Below, one piece after another: positions 1-6,394 of a stretch of DNA of 10,262 nt. The stretch spans positions 1 through 10,262 of the forward strand of contig JAZNIU010000052.1 in the NCBI GenBank assembly GCA_045577655.1, read 5' to 3'. The notes under the pieces are model-generated. The model was not told the DNA's origin. It searched no databases and was given only the letters and a program-made list of their open reading frames with translations. How positions within the stretch are numbered: position 1 is the first letter of the stretch; every line of letters starts with the position of its first letter. The translations under genes and the position numbers were made by a program. The stretch comes from RGIG7450 sp045577655. Its GTDB lineage: Bacteria; Bacillota; Clostridia; RUG12999.

Positions 1-3
1 GGC

Positions 4-116
4 AGTTTTTAAACCGAATATTTTTAGAATTATACAAAGAATAAAAACACCGGAATACTTTCGTATTTCGGTGTTTTTTGATGTAGTATAAACTAAAAAT
101 GTAGTTTAAAAACCGA
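4..116. repeat. Imperfect 14-base direct repeat flanking the terminator
   Basis: AGTTTTTAAACCGA at 4-17 and AGTTTAAAAACCGA at 103-116 differ only in the order of the A and T runs and sit either side of the terminator hairpin. A short inverted repeat, AAACTA (90-95) with TAGTTT (102-107), overlaps the second copy. No gene or other signal was seen in the remaining bases of 1-156. In DNA this AT-rich the similarity may be chance. Confidence 0.25.
43..78. terminator. Bidirectional intrinsic terminator after the SLH-protein gene
   Basis: Positions 43-58 pair with 63-78 to give a 16-bp stem (one G-T pair) closed by a TTTC loop. The stem begins with a run of A and ends with a run of T, so either strand would give a hairpin followed by U. 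It lies about 80 bases past the stop codon of the minus-strand SLH protein gene and most likely ends that transcript. It could also serve a plus-strand or convergent gene outside the window. Confidence 0.8.
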
Positions 117-156
117 TTTATCCCTAAGACTAACCGCCGAAACTGCGTGCTTTAAT

Positions 157-2700
157 TTATATTATCGAATAAAATATTTTTGCGGCTTCTGCTTTTGTCA
201 GTTTTCCAAGCGGACGAATGCTGCCGTCTTCGTACCCCCTGATTGCACCTGTTTCAAACAACGTTTCCATTCCATCTTTTGCCCAGTCGGGAATGTCATC
301 TTTGTCCAAAGAGGATATCTCTGCTTTTCCAAGACCATCCGGCAAAATTCTTGATATTATTGTTGCTGCCTCTGCTCTTGTAATTGTCGTCATAGGGTCG
401 GCAAAAACTTCGCCCTCATCGGTTGCTCTACCTTTAAATATACCCATCTCATACAGTGCAATCATTTTTGCTTTTGCCCAGTTTGGAACACTTTCCGCAT
501 CCGCAAAAGGAAGTTCTTTTTCAATATATTTTTCTTCATCAATTTTAAGATAATTTCCGCACATAACAGCAAATTCAGCACGGCTCATCTCTTTTTGAGG
601 TCTAAAAATGAGACCCACTTCTGTGTTTTCACCGTTTATAAGTCCTTGTTTTTGCATATAGCTTAAAATATCTTTTGCCCAGTTTCCGTTTGTATCTGCA
701 AAAGGATTGGTTGTTGAGCCAAGCTCCGTGTTATACAAATATTTTACCGAAGCATGTCCGGAAATGCTTGTTGCGAGAATTGTAATTTTATGACTTTTCT
801 CATCAATCTCTGCAGAAAATTCGCCATTTTTAAAGGAGACTTCTTTTTCTTCTCCGTCAACTTTGACGGAAACATTTTTTATATCAATATTATACCCTGT
901 AGAAATCTTACCTTTTACCTTTCCATCAACTATTTCTGCAGAAATTTCAGGTCTTTGTCCTTCATCTGTTTCTTTACCGTTTGCCACAAGTTCTACCGGA
1001 ATTTCAACCATTTTTTCTCCTGCAGATATTGTCAGTGTACCTTTTTTACCATAGGTATCAGCAGCAGTAAATTCTCCGTTTTGGGTGATAGTACCAATGT
1101 TCTTGCTGACCGACCAGGTAAACAGATTATCTTCCGCAATCAGCTCGTTTTGTCCACCATAGGCAGTTGCGGACAAATCAAGTGTTTCACCGCGTTTAGC
1201 TTTTATTTCATATACTGCTGAGCCGCCTTTTTTCAGGCTAACCCGAATATCTGTCGGGGTTTCAAGACAGTTTATTGCAAGATGCGCTTTAAGCTTTCCG
1301 CTTTGAGCATATACATTCACCGGTCCCTCTTCGCCTGCAGTAAAAACACCCGATTGTGTCACCTTACTTTTTGAATTTTTATCAACCAAATAGGTCACTT
1401 TTTCTTTAATCTCTGCCGGATGATAGTTTTTATCTGCAGCCACTACCTCCAACTGCACCGATGCACCTTTCAGCACATAGGCTGTTTTGGGGTAAATATG
1501 CAGAGTATGTGCTACTCCTGTTGGTTTTGTTTTATTTTCAAAATAAAAGAAAGTGGAAACGTTTCTTTCCGAGCCATCAGAAGGCACATTAACAATTTCA
1601 ATGTCTTTTCCGGGCAGTGCCACCATAAATGTTGTTGACCCGCCGCCATCAAGGTTTATAGCGTCCACACATCCAAGCTCTTTCATTCTTGTCGCAAGAG
1701 AATTTAAGTTTATTCCATAACTATGTCCCGTTCTTCTTCCGTCTACCGAATATAAAACAATTTCACCCTTTTCTGTTATACCGAGTGCGGTTCTTGGTGC
1801 AACCCCTTTTTCAAGTTCAGGGTTTATTTCTCCCGCTTCTAAGAGCTTGCCGCCAACCGACCCCATACCTAGTTTTGCTTTTTTCCAGCGGTCATCTCCC
1901 GTTATATCAAAACTAATCTCAATTTTTTCACCAACCGAAAGTGTCGACAGTGGCAAAACCAAACCCTCAGCAGCATTACTGTCAACAGTGAGCATAATTT
2001 TTCCTTCCGGTATTTCTACCGACCCGGTATTTTCTGCAACTGATTCTACCACTGCGGAAATTTTTTCTCCCACTGCCATTTTTCCCTCTTCCACAGAAAG
2101 TAAAACGTCTATTCCTTTTGTTGTATTTCTTGTTTCAGTTGAAAATTTGTCTGTCAAAAGATATATCGCGTAGGGTTGTCTGTATTTGTTGATATTTTGT
2201 ATTTCGGTCTGACTTCCATCCTCTCTTGTCATAACAGAATGAATGACAAAAGGAGCCATAAAAGCCGTCCCATCTTCTAAAAACCCTATTCCGTACTGCT
2301 CGCTCAAATCTTTTGTTATAATTTCCCTATCAATTACAAGATTGCTCATAGGAACACCCGTCTGGAAAGAGAAAAAGTCTGCATTTGCTCCAATTACAGG
2401 GAATTTCCCTTGCGATATAAGTGTTTCCATCTCCTGTGATGTTTTTGAGCCACCGTAAAGATATTCTCCATAGCTGATAACCGGAACTACTTTTTCGTTT
2501 GGTGTGTAAACTGCGTAATTTTCTGTCTGCCTGCCAACGCCGGTCTGGTCACTGTAAAAGGCTTTATGCGTAAAATATGTCCCCTCTGCAACCTGAACCG
2601 TATATCCGTCTATTTCCTCACCAAGAACAGACGCCGATGCAATTATAGGGAAAATAAATAAAAAAGCTAAAATGCCGCATAACATTCTCATTTTTCTCAT
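157..2700 (-). CDS. Secreted SLH-anchored phosphodiester glycosidase (NAGPA-like) domain protein
   Basis: An 847-aa surface protein. The ATG at 2700 is preferred over an upstream in-frame TTG at 2715 because GGAGG at 2709-2713 lies 8 bases before it and the TTG is part of that ribosome binding site. A signal peptide is clear: basic start, hydrophobic core, ASA cleavage site near residue 24. Residues about 60-390 carry NAGPA/phosphodiester glycosidase (DUF2233-type) motifs: GANADFFS near 104-111, RTALGITEKGEIVLYSVDGR near 303-322 and NLDGGGSTTF near 349-358. Residues about 400-590 look like Ig-like beta domains with two GxFTA-type turns. Three SLH modules follow (about 665-720, 731-787, 798-847) with SRAE, TRAE and TKAE motifs, so the protein probably binds a pyruvylated secondary cell-wall polymer. 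Known family members cleave sugar-1-phosphodiesters; here a cell-envelope glycopolymer or EPS substrate is inferred. It has its own promoter and terminator, so it is probably monocistronic. Confidence 0.88.
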   Translation of the reverse strand: MRKMRMLCGILAFLFIFPIIASASVLGEEIDGYTVQVAEGTYFTHKAFYSDQTGVGRQTENYAVYTPNEKVVPVISYGEYLYGGSKTSQEMETLISQGKFPVIGANADFFSFQTGVPMSNLVIDREIITKDLSEQYGIGFLEDGTAFMAPFVIHSVMTREDGSQTEIQNINKYRQPYAIYLLTDKFSTETRNTTKGIDVLLSVEEGKMAVGEKISAVVESVAENTGSVEIPEGKIMLTVDSNAAEGLVLPLSTLSVGEKIEISFDITGDDRWKKAKLGMGSVGGKLLEAGEINPELEKGVAPRTALGITEKGEIVLYSVDGRRTGHSYGINLNSLATRMKELGCVDAINLDGGGSTTFMVALPGKDIEIVNVPSDGSERNVSTFFYFENKTKPTGVAHTLHIYPKTAYVLKGASVQLEVVAADKNYHPAEIKEKVTYLVDKNSKSKVTQSGVFTAGEEGPVNVYAQSGKLKAHLAINCLETPTDIRVSLKKGGSAVYEIKAKRGETLDLSATAYGGQNELIAEDNLFTWSVSKNIGTITQNGEFTAADTYGKKGTLTISAGEKMVEIPVELVANGKETDEGQRPEISAEIVDGKVKGKISTGYNIDIKNVSVKVDGEEKEVSFKNGEFSAEIDEKSHKITILATSISGHASVKYLYNTELGSTTNPFADTNGNWAKDILSYMQKQGLINGENTEVGLIFRPQKEMSRAEFAVMCGNYLKIDEEKYIEKELPFADAESVPNWAKAKMIALYEMGIFKGRATDEGEVFADPMTTITRAEAATIISRILPDGLGKAEISSLDKDDIPDWAKDGMETLFETGAIRGYEDGSIRPLGKLTKAEAAKIFYSII

Positions 2701-2729
2701 TTTTTGGTCCTCCAATCCTTAATAATGAC

Positions 2730-2758
2730 ATTATATCACAACTACGGCGGTTTGTAAA
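2730..2758 (-). promoter_or_regulatory. Sigma-A-type promoter of the SLH protein gene
   Basis: On the minus strand, TTTACA (2753-2758) and TATAAT (2730-2735) are separated by exactly 17 bases, and the -10 is extended by TG one base upstream. It lies just past the terminator of the preceding S4 gene and about 30 bases before the start codon, so the SLH gene is transcribed independently. Confidence 0.8.
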
Positions 2759-2762
2759 ATCC

Positions 2763-2806
2763 AAAAAAAGTAAACGCTTCAACAGAAACTTTCTGCTGAA
2801 GCGTTT
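2763..2806 (-). terminator. Intrinsic terminator after the S4-domain gene
   Basis: AAACGCTTCA (2772-2781) pairs with TGAAGCGTTT (2797-2806). After one A-C mismatch, CAGA pairs with TCTG around a 5-base loop. On the minus strand the stem is followed by CTTTTTTTGG. It starts immediately after the S4 gene's stop codon and separates that gene from the promoter of the SLH gene. Confidence 0.85.
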
Positions 2807-2807
2807 T

Positions 2808-3047
2808 TTACAAAATTTCATACATCCCGGAAGCAGATTCTTTGGTTGCATGTTCGCTGACATTTAAAATCTTTGCTTTTAAAGTTTTGTCACCAAAGCT
2901 TATTTCTATTATATCCCCTTCTTTTACTTTGTCTCCCGGTTTTGCAACCTTGCCGTTTATGCTGACTCTGCCGCTTGAACAAGCGTCATTTGCAACAGTT
3001 CGGCGTTTAATTATTCTGGAAACTTTCATGAATTTGTCTATTCTCAT
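2808..3047 (-). CDS. rqcP: S4-domain RNA-binding protein, RqcP (YabO)-like
   Basis: A 79-aa protein that is almost entirely one S4 RNA-binding domain. It begins MRIDKFMKVSRIIKRRTVA, followed by SGRVSINGKVAKPGDKVKEG and a final beta strand. This is the layout of B. subtilis YabO/RqcP (also Hsp15-like), which binds stalled 50S subunits and helps RqcH add poly-alanine tails during ribosome-associated quality control. The ATG at 3047 has AGAGG six bases upstream. The assignment to RqcP rather than another small S4 protein rests on size, N-terminal sequence and position next to hup and mazG, where yabO is found in Firmicutes. In many relatives yabP, yabQ and divIC follow; here a terminator and an unrelated surface-protein gene follow. 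No separate promoter stands out, so transcription probably continues from hup. Confidence 0.88.
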   Translation of the reverse strand: MRIDKFMKVSRIIKRRTVANDACSSGRVSINGKVAKPGDKVKEGDIIEISFGDKTLKAKILNVSEHATKESASGMYEIL

Positions 3048-3077
3048 TTTAAACCTCTTATATAACTATACAGATAC

Positions 3078-3108
3078 TAAATGCGGAGGAAAAACTCCTC
3101 CGCATTTA
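3078..3108 (-). terminator. Strong hairpin between hup and rqcP, possible leaky terminator
   Basis: A perfect 13-bp stem (3078-3090 with 3096-3108) with a 5-base loop lies 15 bases past the hup stop codon. On the minus strand it is not followed by a U-tract (AGTATCTGTATAG follows). It may be a weak or factor-dependent terminator, an attenuator that lowers rqcP expression relative to HU, or a 3'-end stabiliser of the hup message. Confidence 0.5.
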
Positions 3109-3123
3109 ATATACAAACTGAAA

Positions 3124-3402
3124 TTATTTACCTGCTACTTTGTCTTTTAAAGCCTTACTGATTTTGAAAGTAGGAACTTTAGAAGCGGGTATTTTGATTG
3201 CAGCTTTTGTTGCAGGGTTGATACCTGTTCTAGCTGCACGCATTTTTGTTTCGAATGTACCGAAACCAACGAGAGAAATTTTTTCACCAGCTACGAGAGC
3301 TTCTTCGATAGATGCTAAAACAGCACCTAAAGCGATATCTGCATCTTTCTTGGTGATTGCTGCTTTGTCAGCAATTTTTGCTACTAAATCTGCCTTATTC
3401 AT
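3124..3402 (-). CDS. hup: DNA-binding protein HU
   Basis: A 92-aa HU-family nucleoid protein, a homodimer that bends DNA and compacts the chromosome. The start is the ATG at 3402, with AGGAGG at 3411-3416 upstream; an in-frame extension to 3441 has no ribosome binding site and is not family-like. The sequence starts MNKADLVAKIADKAAITKKD (dimerising helices), continues with GFGTFETKMRAARTGINPAT (beta arm leading to the conserved RxGxNPxT tip) and KIPASKVPTFKISKALKD (end of the arm and C-terminal helix). The arm carries the usual intercalating proline (NPAT). It sits between mazG and the S4 gene, as in other Clostridia. Its own AT-rich upstream region of 168 bases suggests a separate promoter and high expression. 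Confidence 0.97.
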   Translation of the reverse strand: MNKADLVAKIADKAAITKKDADIALGAVLASIEEALVAGEKISLVGFGTFETKMRAARTGINPATKAAIKIPASKVPTFKISKALKDKVAGK

Positions 3403-3444
3403 GAAAATATCCTCCTTTGTTTGTTTATATATAACATACAATAT

Positions 3445-3470
3445 ATTATATTCTTCTTAGAAACTGTAAA
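3445..3470 (-). promoter_or_regulatory. Candidate hup promoter region (weak call)
   Basis: Reading the minus strand, TTTACA (3465-3470) and TATAAT (3445-3450) are present but only 14 bases apart, short for sigma-A. A second extended -10-like TGTTATATA lies closer to the gene, without a good -35. A hup promoter is expected here, but the exact elements are uncertain. Confidence 0.3.
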
Positions 3471-3532
3471 ATCCTCTTTTTTTTTCTAATTTTTTCAAAA
3501 TCGTCATTTTAACCTTAAAGAGACTTTTGTTT

Positions 3533-3559
3533 TATGCATTATGCACAATAAAATGCATA
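3533..3559. repeat. Inverted TATGCATT/AATGCATA repeat between mazG and hup
   Basis: TATGCATT (3533-3540) and AATGCATA (3552-3559) are exact inverted copies separated by 11 bases, and a further ATGCA begins at 3541 between them. There is no U-tract after it on the minus strand, so it is not a standard terminator for mazG. It could be an operator upstream of hup or an RNA hairpin at the mazG 3' end. The rest of 3403-3570 is AT-rich with no gene seen. Confidence 0.35.
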
Positions 3560-3570
3560 TTTTAACGGGG

Positions 3571-4350
3571 TTATCGTACTTTTTTTACATCCTCCCAAAG
3601 CTTGTCAAGTTCCTCGAAAGACATTTCTTCAACCCTTTTGCCCTGTGCATTTGCCAATTCTTCCACTTTTGTAAACCTGTAAACAAACTTTTTCGTGCTG
3701 TCGTTCAGTGCAATTTCAGGGTTAACTTTTACAAATCTGCTGACATTTATAACAGAAAAGAGTAAATCTCCAAGTTCTTCGTGAATTTCTATGCTGTCCT
3801 CTTTTTCTATTGCTTCTTCAAGTTCTGAAAGTTCTTCTTTCAGTTTCAGGATGACATCTTTTGTTTCTTTCCAGTCAAATCCTACCTTTGCAGCTCTGGA
3901 CTGCACTTTATGGGCTTTTAAAATGGAAGGAAGTGTTTTCGTTATGTCCATCAGCGAAGCAGACACCGTTTTGTCATTCTTTTCCTCCCGCTTGATTTTG
4001 TCCCAATTTATAAGCACCTGTTCGGCGCTATCTGCTTTAACATCGCCAAAAACATGCGGGTGTCTGTGTATCATTTTTTCCGATATACAGTTTATAACAT
4101 CGTTAATGTTAAAGGAATCTTCTTCCGAGCCGATTTGCGCAAGAAGAACAATTTGCAAAAGCAAATCTCCAAGCTCGTCAGCAAGTTTCATTCCACCCAC
4201 GTCACAGGCGTCAATTACTTCATAGCTTTCTTCAAGTACCGTGCTCTTCATAGACTCAAAAGTCTGTTGTCTGTCCCAGGGACAACCCCCTTCTCCCCGA
4301 AGAGTTGCAATAAGTTTTGTAAAATCTTCAAAAGTGTAATTTTTACTCAT
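3571..4350 (-). CDS. mazG: Nucleoside triphosphate pyrophosphohydrolase MazG
   Basis: A 259-aa MazG, which hydrolyses (d)NTPs to NMP and pyrophosphate and is thought to clear aberrant nucleotides. Two tandem MazG repeats are visible. The first has CPWDRQQTFES, the metal-binding EESYEVIDA near residues 40-48 and DELGDLLLQIV near 59-69. The second has KEELSELEEAI near 170-180 and HEELGDLLFSVIN near 190-202. HRHPHVFGD in the linker is also typical. B. subtilis YabN carries an N-terminal SAM-dependent methyltransferase-like domain; this protein lacks it and matches the shorter, E. coli-like form. The ATG at 4350 is preceded by AGGA, which overlaps the stop codon of the upstream flippase gene, 7 bases away, so translation is probably coupled. 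HU follows downstream. Confidence 0.96.
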   Translation of the reverse strand: MSKNYTFEDFTKLIATLRGEGGCPWDRQQTFESMKSTVLEESYEVIDACDVGGMKLADELGDLLLQIVLLAQIGSEEDSFNINDVINCISEKMIHRHPHVFGDVKADSAEQVLINWDKIKREEKNDKTVSASLMDITKTLPSILKAHKVQSRAAKVGFDWKETKDVILKLKEELSELEEAIEKEDSIEIHEELGDLLFSVINVSRFVKVNPEIALNDSTKKFVYRFTKVEELANAQGKRVEEMSFEELDKLWEDVKKVR

Positions 4351-4357
4351 TTTCGTC

Positions 4358-5971
4358 CTATCTTTTCATTAGTTTTATTTTTATAAGAATTTCTGCAATT
4401 TTTTCTCCTTTTGGGAGAATCATTATATCCTCTTTTGTAATTCCGCCCATGGATATAAGCGTCAGAAGATATGCCAGAACAGAAATTCCTCCGCTTAAAA
4501 CAAAGGAAACAATTGTGCCTGTAAATCCGCCGCCAAAAATTCCGGAAAGGAAAATGTAGCACACCCGCGCAATAACTGCCATAACAACCGCCGATGCCAC
4601 CGGCACAGACCAGAATTTAAACCCGATGTCTGCTTTTGTAATTTTTCTTATATAGACAAGATTGAGAGCCATATAAATAAAATAACATACTGCAGTTCCT
4701 ATAGGGGCACCATTTATATTTATAAGCGGATTACTTACCAGCACATTGTTGATTATAACTTTTGCAAGTCCTCCGAAAAATATATTAACAACCGGCACAA
4801 TTACATTCCCTGTCGCCTGCAGAATTGAGTTTGACACAAGAACAATAGAAACAAACGTTACTGCCGGTGAAATAAGTCTGAGCAGCATTGTTGCATCGCT
4901 TGTTTTATAGAGCAATGTCAAAATAGGTTCAGCAAGCGTAGCAAGCCCGACTGTGCAGGGCAGTGCAAATATAAATGCACTTTTAATTGACTGTGTTGTA
5001 GTTATTTTAACCGTCCTTTTATCTCCCGACACATACGCTCTTGCAATAGCCGGAACAAGTGCCATACAAAGAGACATGACAAGTGTTGGCGGCATGTTGA
5101 AAAGAACAACTGCTTTGCCTGTATATCTTCCGTAAAGAACCACCGGACTTTCCGCAAGAAAATGCTTTATACTGTCAAGATTTCTGCCTATAAGAACAGT
5201 ATCTATCATATTTGTCAGTGTAAACACCGAAGCACTGATTGTAACCGGAATGGCAATAACAAGAAGCTTTTTAACTATTGTGCCGACAGGACGTGCCTCT
5301 GCAGATTTATTTATATCTCCATAAATCCTTTTCTTTTTTACAGAATAGGTTATCACCATAAATGAAAGAGCAAAAAGGCTTCCGCAGGTAACACCTGAAA
5401 CAGCTCCGCTTGCAGCAAGCGGTAATCCTTTTGCCAGGAGCAAAAATGCAAGCGAAAAACCTATAACAAGTTTACCGAGCGCCTCAATCACTTCACTGAC
5501 AGCTGTCGGTATCATATCTGAAAGGCCCTGGAAAAACCCTCTGTAAACAGACATAAGAGAAACAAAAAGTATTGAAGGCGCAATAGCTTTAACAGCAAGG
5601 TTTGATTCTGCAAACTTTGTTGTTAATGCCCATTTGTCTGCAAAAAAGAAAAGTGCAGCACTTCCCGTAAGACCTATAACAAGAAAAATTGCGTATGCGA
5701 CATGATAAACTCGTCGCGCCTCTTTAACGTTGTTTACAACCATACTTTCGGACACCATTTTTGAAACCGCAACAGGAAGCCCCGCCGTTGCAATTACAAA
5801 AAGCCCTGCATATATGTTGTAGGCAGCATTAAAATATCCCATACCTTCGTCACCTATGAGATGCTGCAACGGAATTTTAAAAATTGCTCCGATAATTTTA
5901 ACGGCAAAATTTGCTATAAGCAATATTGCCGAACCTTTCACAACTGATTGTCCGTAAGATTTTGCTGACAT
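4358..5971 (-). CDS. Polysaccharide/lipid flippase of the YabM/SpoVB (MATE/MurJ-like) type
   Basis: A 537-aa polytopic membrane protein of the MVF/PST superfamily, with roughly 12-14 hydrophobic segments from residue 10 to about 510. The N-terminus (GQSVVKGSAILLIANFAVKI, then IFKIPLQHLIGDEGMGYFNA) is characteristic of the SpoVB/YabM group, which is thought to flip lipid-linked sugar precursors for cell wall, spore cortex or polysaccharide. The C-terminus (IMILPKGEKIAEILIKIKL) also fits. The ATG at 5971 is chosen: GGAGG at 5979-5983 is 7 bases upstream, and a TTG directly before it is less likely. Immediately downstream is mazG, the same order as yabM-yabN in B. subtilis. Whether this copy serves sporulation or vegetative wall synthesis cannot be told from sequence; spoVT, usually just upstream, is absent here. 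Confidence 0.92.
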   Translation of the reverse strand: MSAKSYGQSVVKGSAILLIANFAVKIIGAIFKIPLQHLIGDEGMGYFNAAYNIYAGLFVIATAGLPVAVSKMVSESMVVNNVKEARRVYHVAYAIFLVIGLTGSAALFFFADKWALTTKFAESNLAVKAIAPSILFVSLMSVYRGFFQGLSDMIPTAVSEVIEALGKLVIGFSLAFLLLAKGLPLAASGAVSGVTCGSLFALSFMVITYSVKKKRIYGDINKSAEARPVGTIVKKLLVIAIPVTISASVFTLTNMIDTVLIGRNLDSIKHFLAESPVVLYGRYTGKAVVLFNMPPTLVMSLCMALVPAIARAYVSGDKRTVKITTTQSIKSAFIFALPCTVGLATLAEPILTLLYKTSDATMLLRLISPAVTFVSIVLVSNSILQATGNVIVPVVNIFFGGLAKVIINNVLVSNPLININGAPIGTAVCYFIYMALNLVYIRKITKADIGFKFWSVPVASAVVMAVIARVCYIFLSGIFGGGFTGTIVSFVLSGGISVLAYLLTLISMGGITKEDIMILPKGEKIAEILIKIKLMKR

Positions 5972-6001
5972 CAATATTCCTCCGGATATGTATTTTTTTA
6001 T

Positions 6002-6010
6002 ATTATATCA
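6002..6010 (-). promoter_or_regulatory. Extended -10 promoter of the flippase-mazG operon
   Basis: The minus strand reads TGATATAAT, an extended -10 (TGnTATAAT), about 30 bases before the flippase start codon. The -35 area is only weakly matched (TTTTAT at 17 bases). The same 11 bases, TGTGATATAAT, occur at the SLH gene promoter. The remaining 5972-6070 is very AT-rich with no gene seen. Confidence 0.65.
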
Positions 6011-6062
6011 CATTATATTTAATAATAAAAGCATTTATTTTAAAAATATTATTTTTTCTTTC

Positions 6063-6095
6063 AAAAAGCAAAAACTGCTGCCTATGGCAGCAGTT
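6063..6095 (-). terminator. Intrinsic terminator formed by the 3' end of spoVG
   Basis: AACTGCTGCC (6073-6082) and GGCAGCAGTT (6086-6095) form a perfect 10-bp stem with a 3-base loop. On the minus strand it is followed by TTTTTGCTTTTTG. The ascending arm encodes the last residues of SpoVG (codons for E-L-L-P), and the TAG stop codon lies across the loop and the first base of the descending arm. It ends the five-gene operon. Confidence 0.88.
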
Positions 6096-6363
6096 CATTC
6101 TTGTATTTTTCATACTCTTCCAGAACCTTTTGTTCAAGCTCTTTTCGCATTTCTATGTTCACAGGATGCGCGATGTCCCTGAACTGCCCATCGGGCGTTT
6201 TTCTGCTCGGCATTGCAATAAACAGCTTGTCTTTTGTCTCTATTATCTTAATGTCATGTATAACAATCATATCATCAAAAGTAACAGAAACAATCGCTTT
6301 CATTTTTTCGCTTTCACTGATTTTCCTTATTTTTACATCCGTTATTTTTATAACAATCACCAC
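6082..6363 (-). CDS. spoVG: SpoVG, RNA/DNA-binding global regulator
   Basis: SpoVG is a small nucleic-acid-binding protein that influences septation and cortex in sporulating species and capsule or virulence expression in others. The family signatures are all visible: ITDVKIRKI, VTFDDMIVIHDIKII, AMPSRKTPDGQFRDIAHPVN and a C-terminal helix. The coordinates use the first GTG (6363), giving 93 aa, but this start is doubtful. The family begins M-[EK]-[IV]-T-D-V, which here aligns with codon ATA (6349-6351) AAA ATA ACG GAT. AGGTGG, reading in the minus strand across the two GTG codons, is a good ribosome binding site 8 bases before that ATA. True translation may start at ATA (89 aa), or the ATA is a base error for ATG. 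It is the last gene of the five-gene run, 31 bases after the 68-aa gene. Confidence 0.95.
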   Translation of the reverse strand: MVIVIKITDVKIRKISESEKMKAIVSVTFDDMIVIHDIKIIETKDKLFIAMPSRKTPDGQFRDIAHPVNIEMRKELEQKVLEEYEKYKNELLP

Positions 6364-6394
6364 CTGAAAGTTATTCTTCTCACCACGCAGATAT

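Noticed and set aside
1..156. Possible riboswitch, tRNA or small gene at the left edge
   Set aside because: Only the terminator hairpin and short AT-rich repeats are visible; there is no tRNA fold, no conserved riboswitch elements and no credible open frame.
754..1221. 155-codon plus-strand open frame, rich in Cys and Phe
   Set aside because: It lies fully antisense to the SLH protein gene, has composition typical of a shadow frame, and has no ribosome binding site or family motif.
1847..2173. 108-codon plus-strand open frame
   Set aside because: Antisense to the glycosidase domain coding region; low-complexity Ser/Pro/Phe sequence and no start signals.
2618..2863. 81-codon minus-strand open frame spanning the S4 terminator and the SLH promoter
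   Set aside because: It overlaps the S4 gene end, a terminator, a strong promoter and the SLH signal peptide in another frame.
3140..3460. 106-codon plus-strand open frame opposite hup
   Set aside because: An exact antisense shadow of the well-supported HU gene.
3791..4225. 144-codon plus-strand open frame opposite mazG
   Set aside because: A Ser-rich shadow of the Glu-rich MazG frame.
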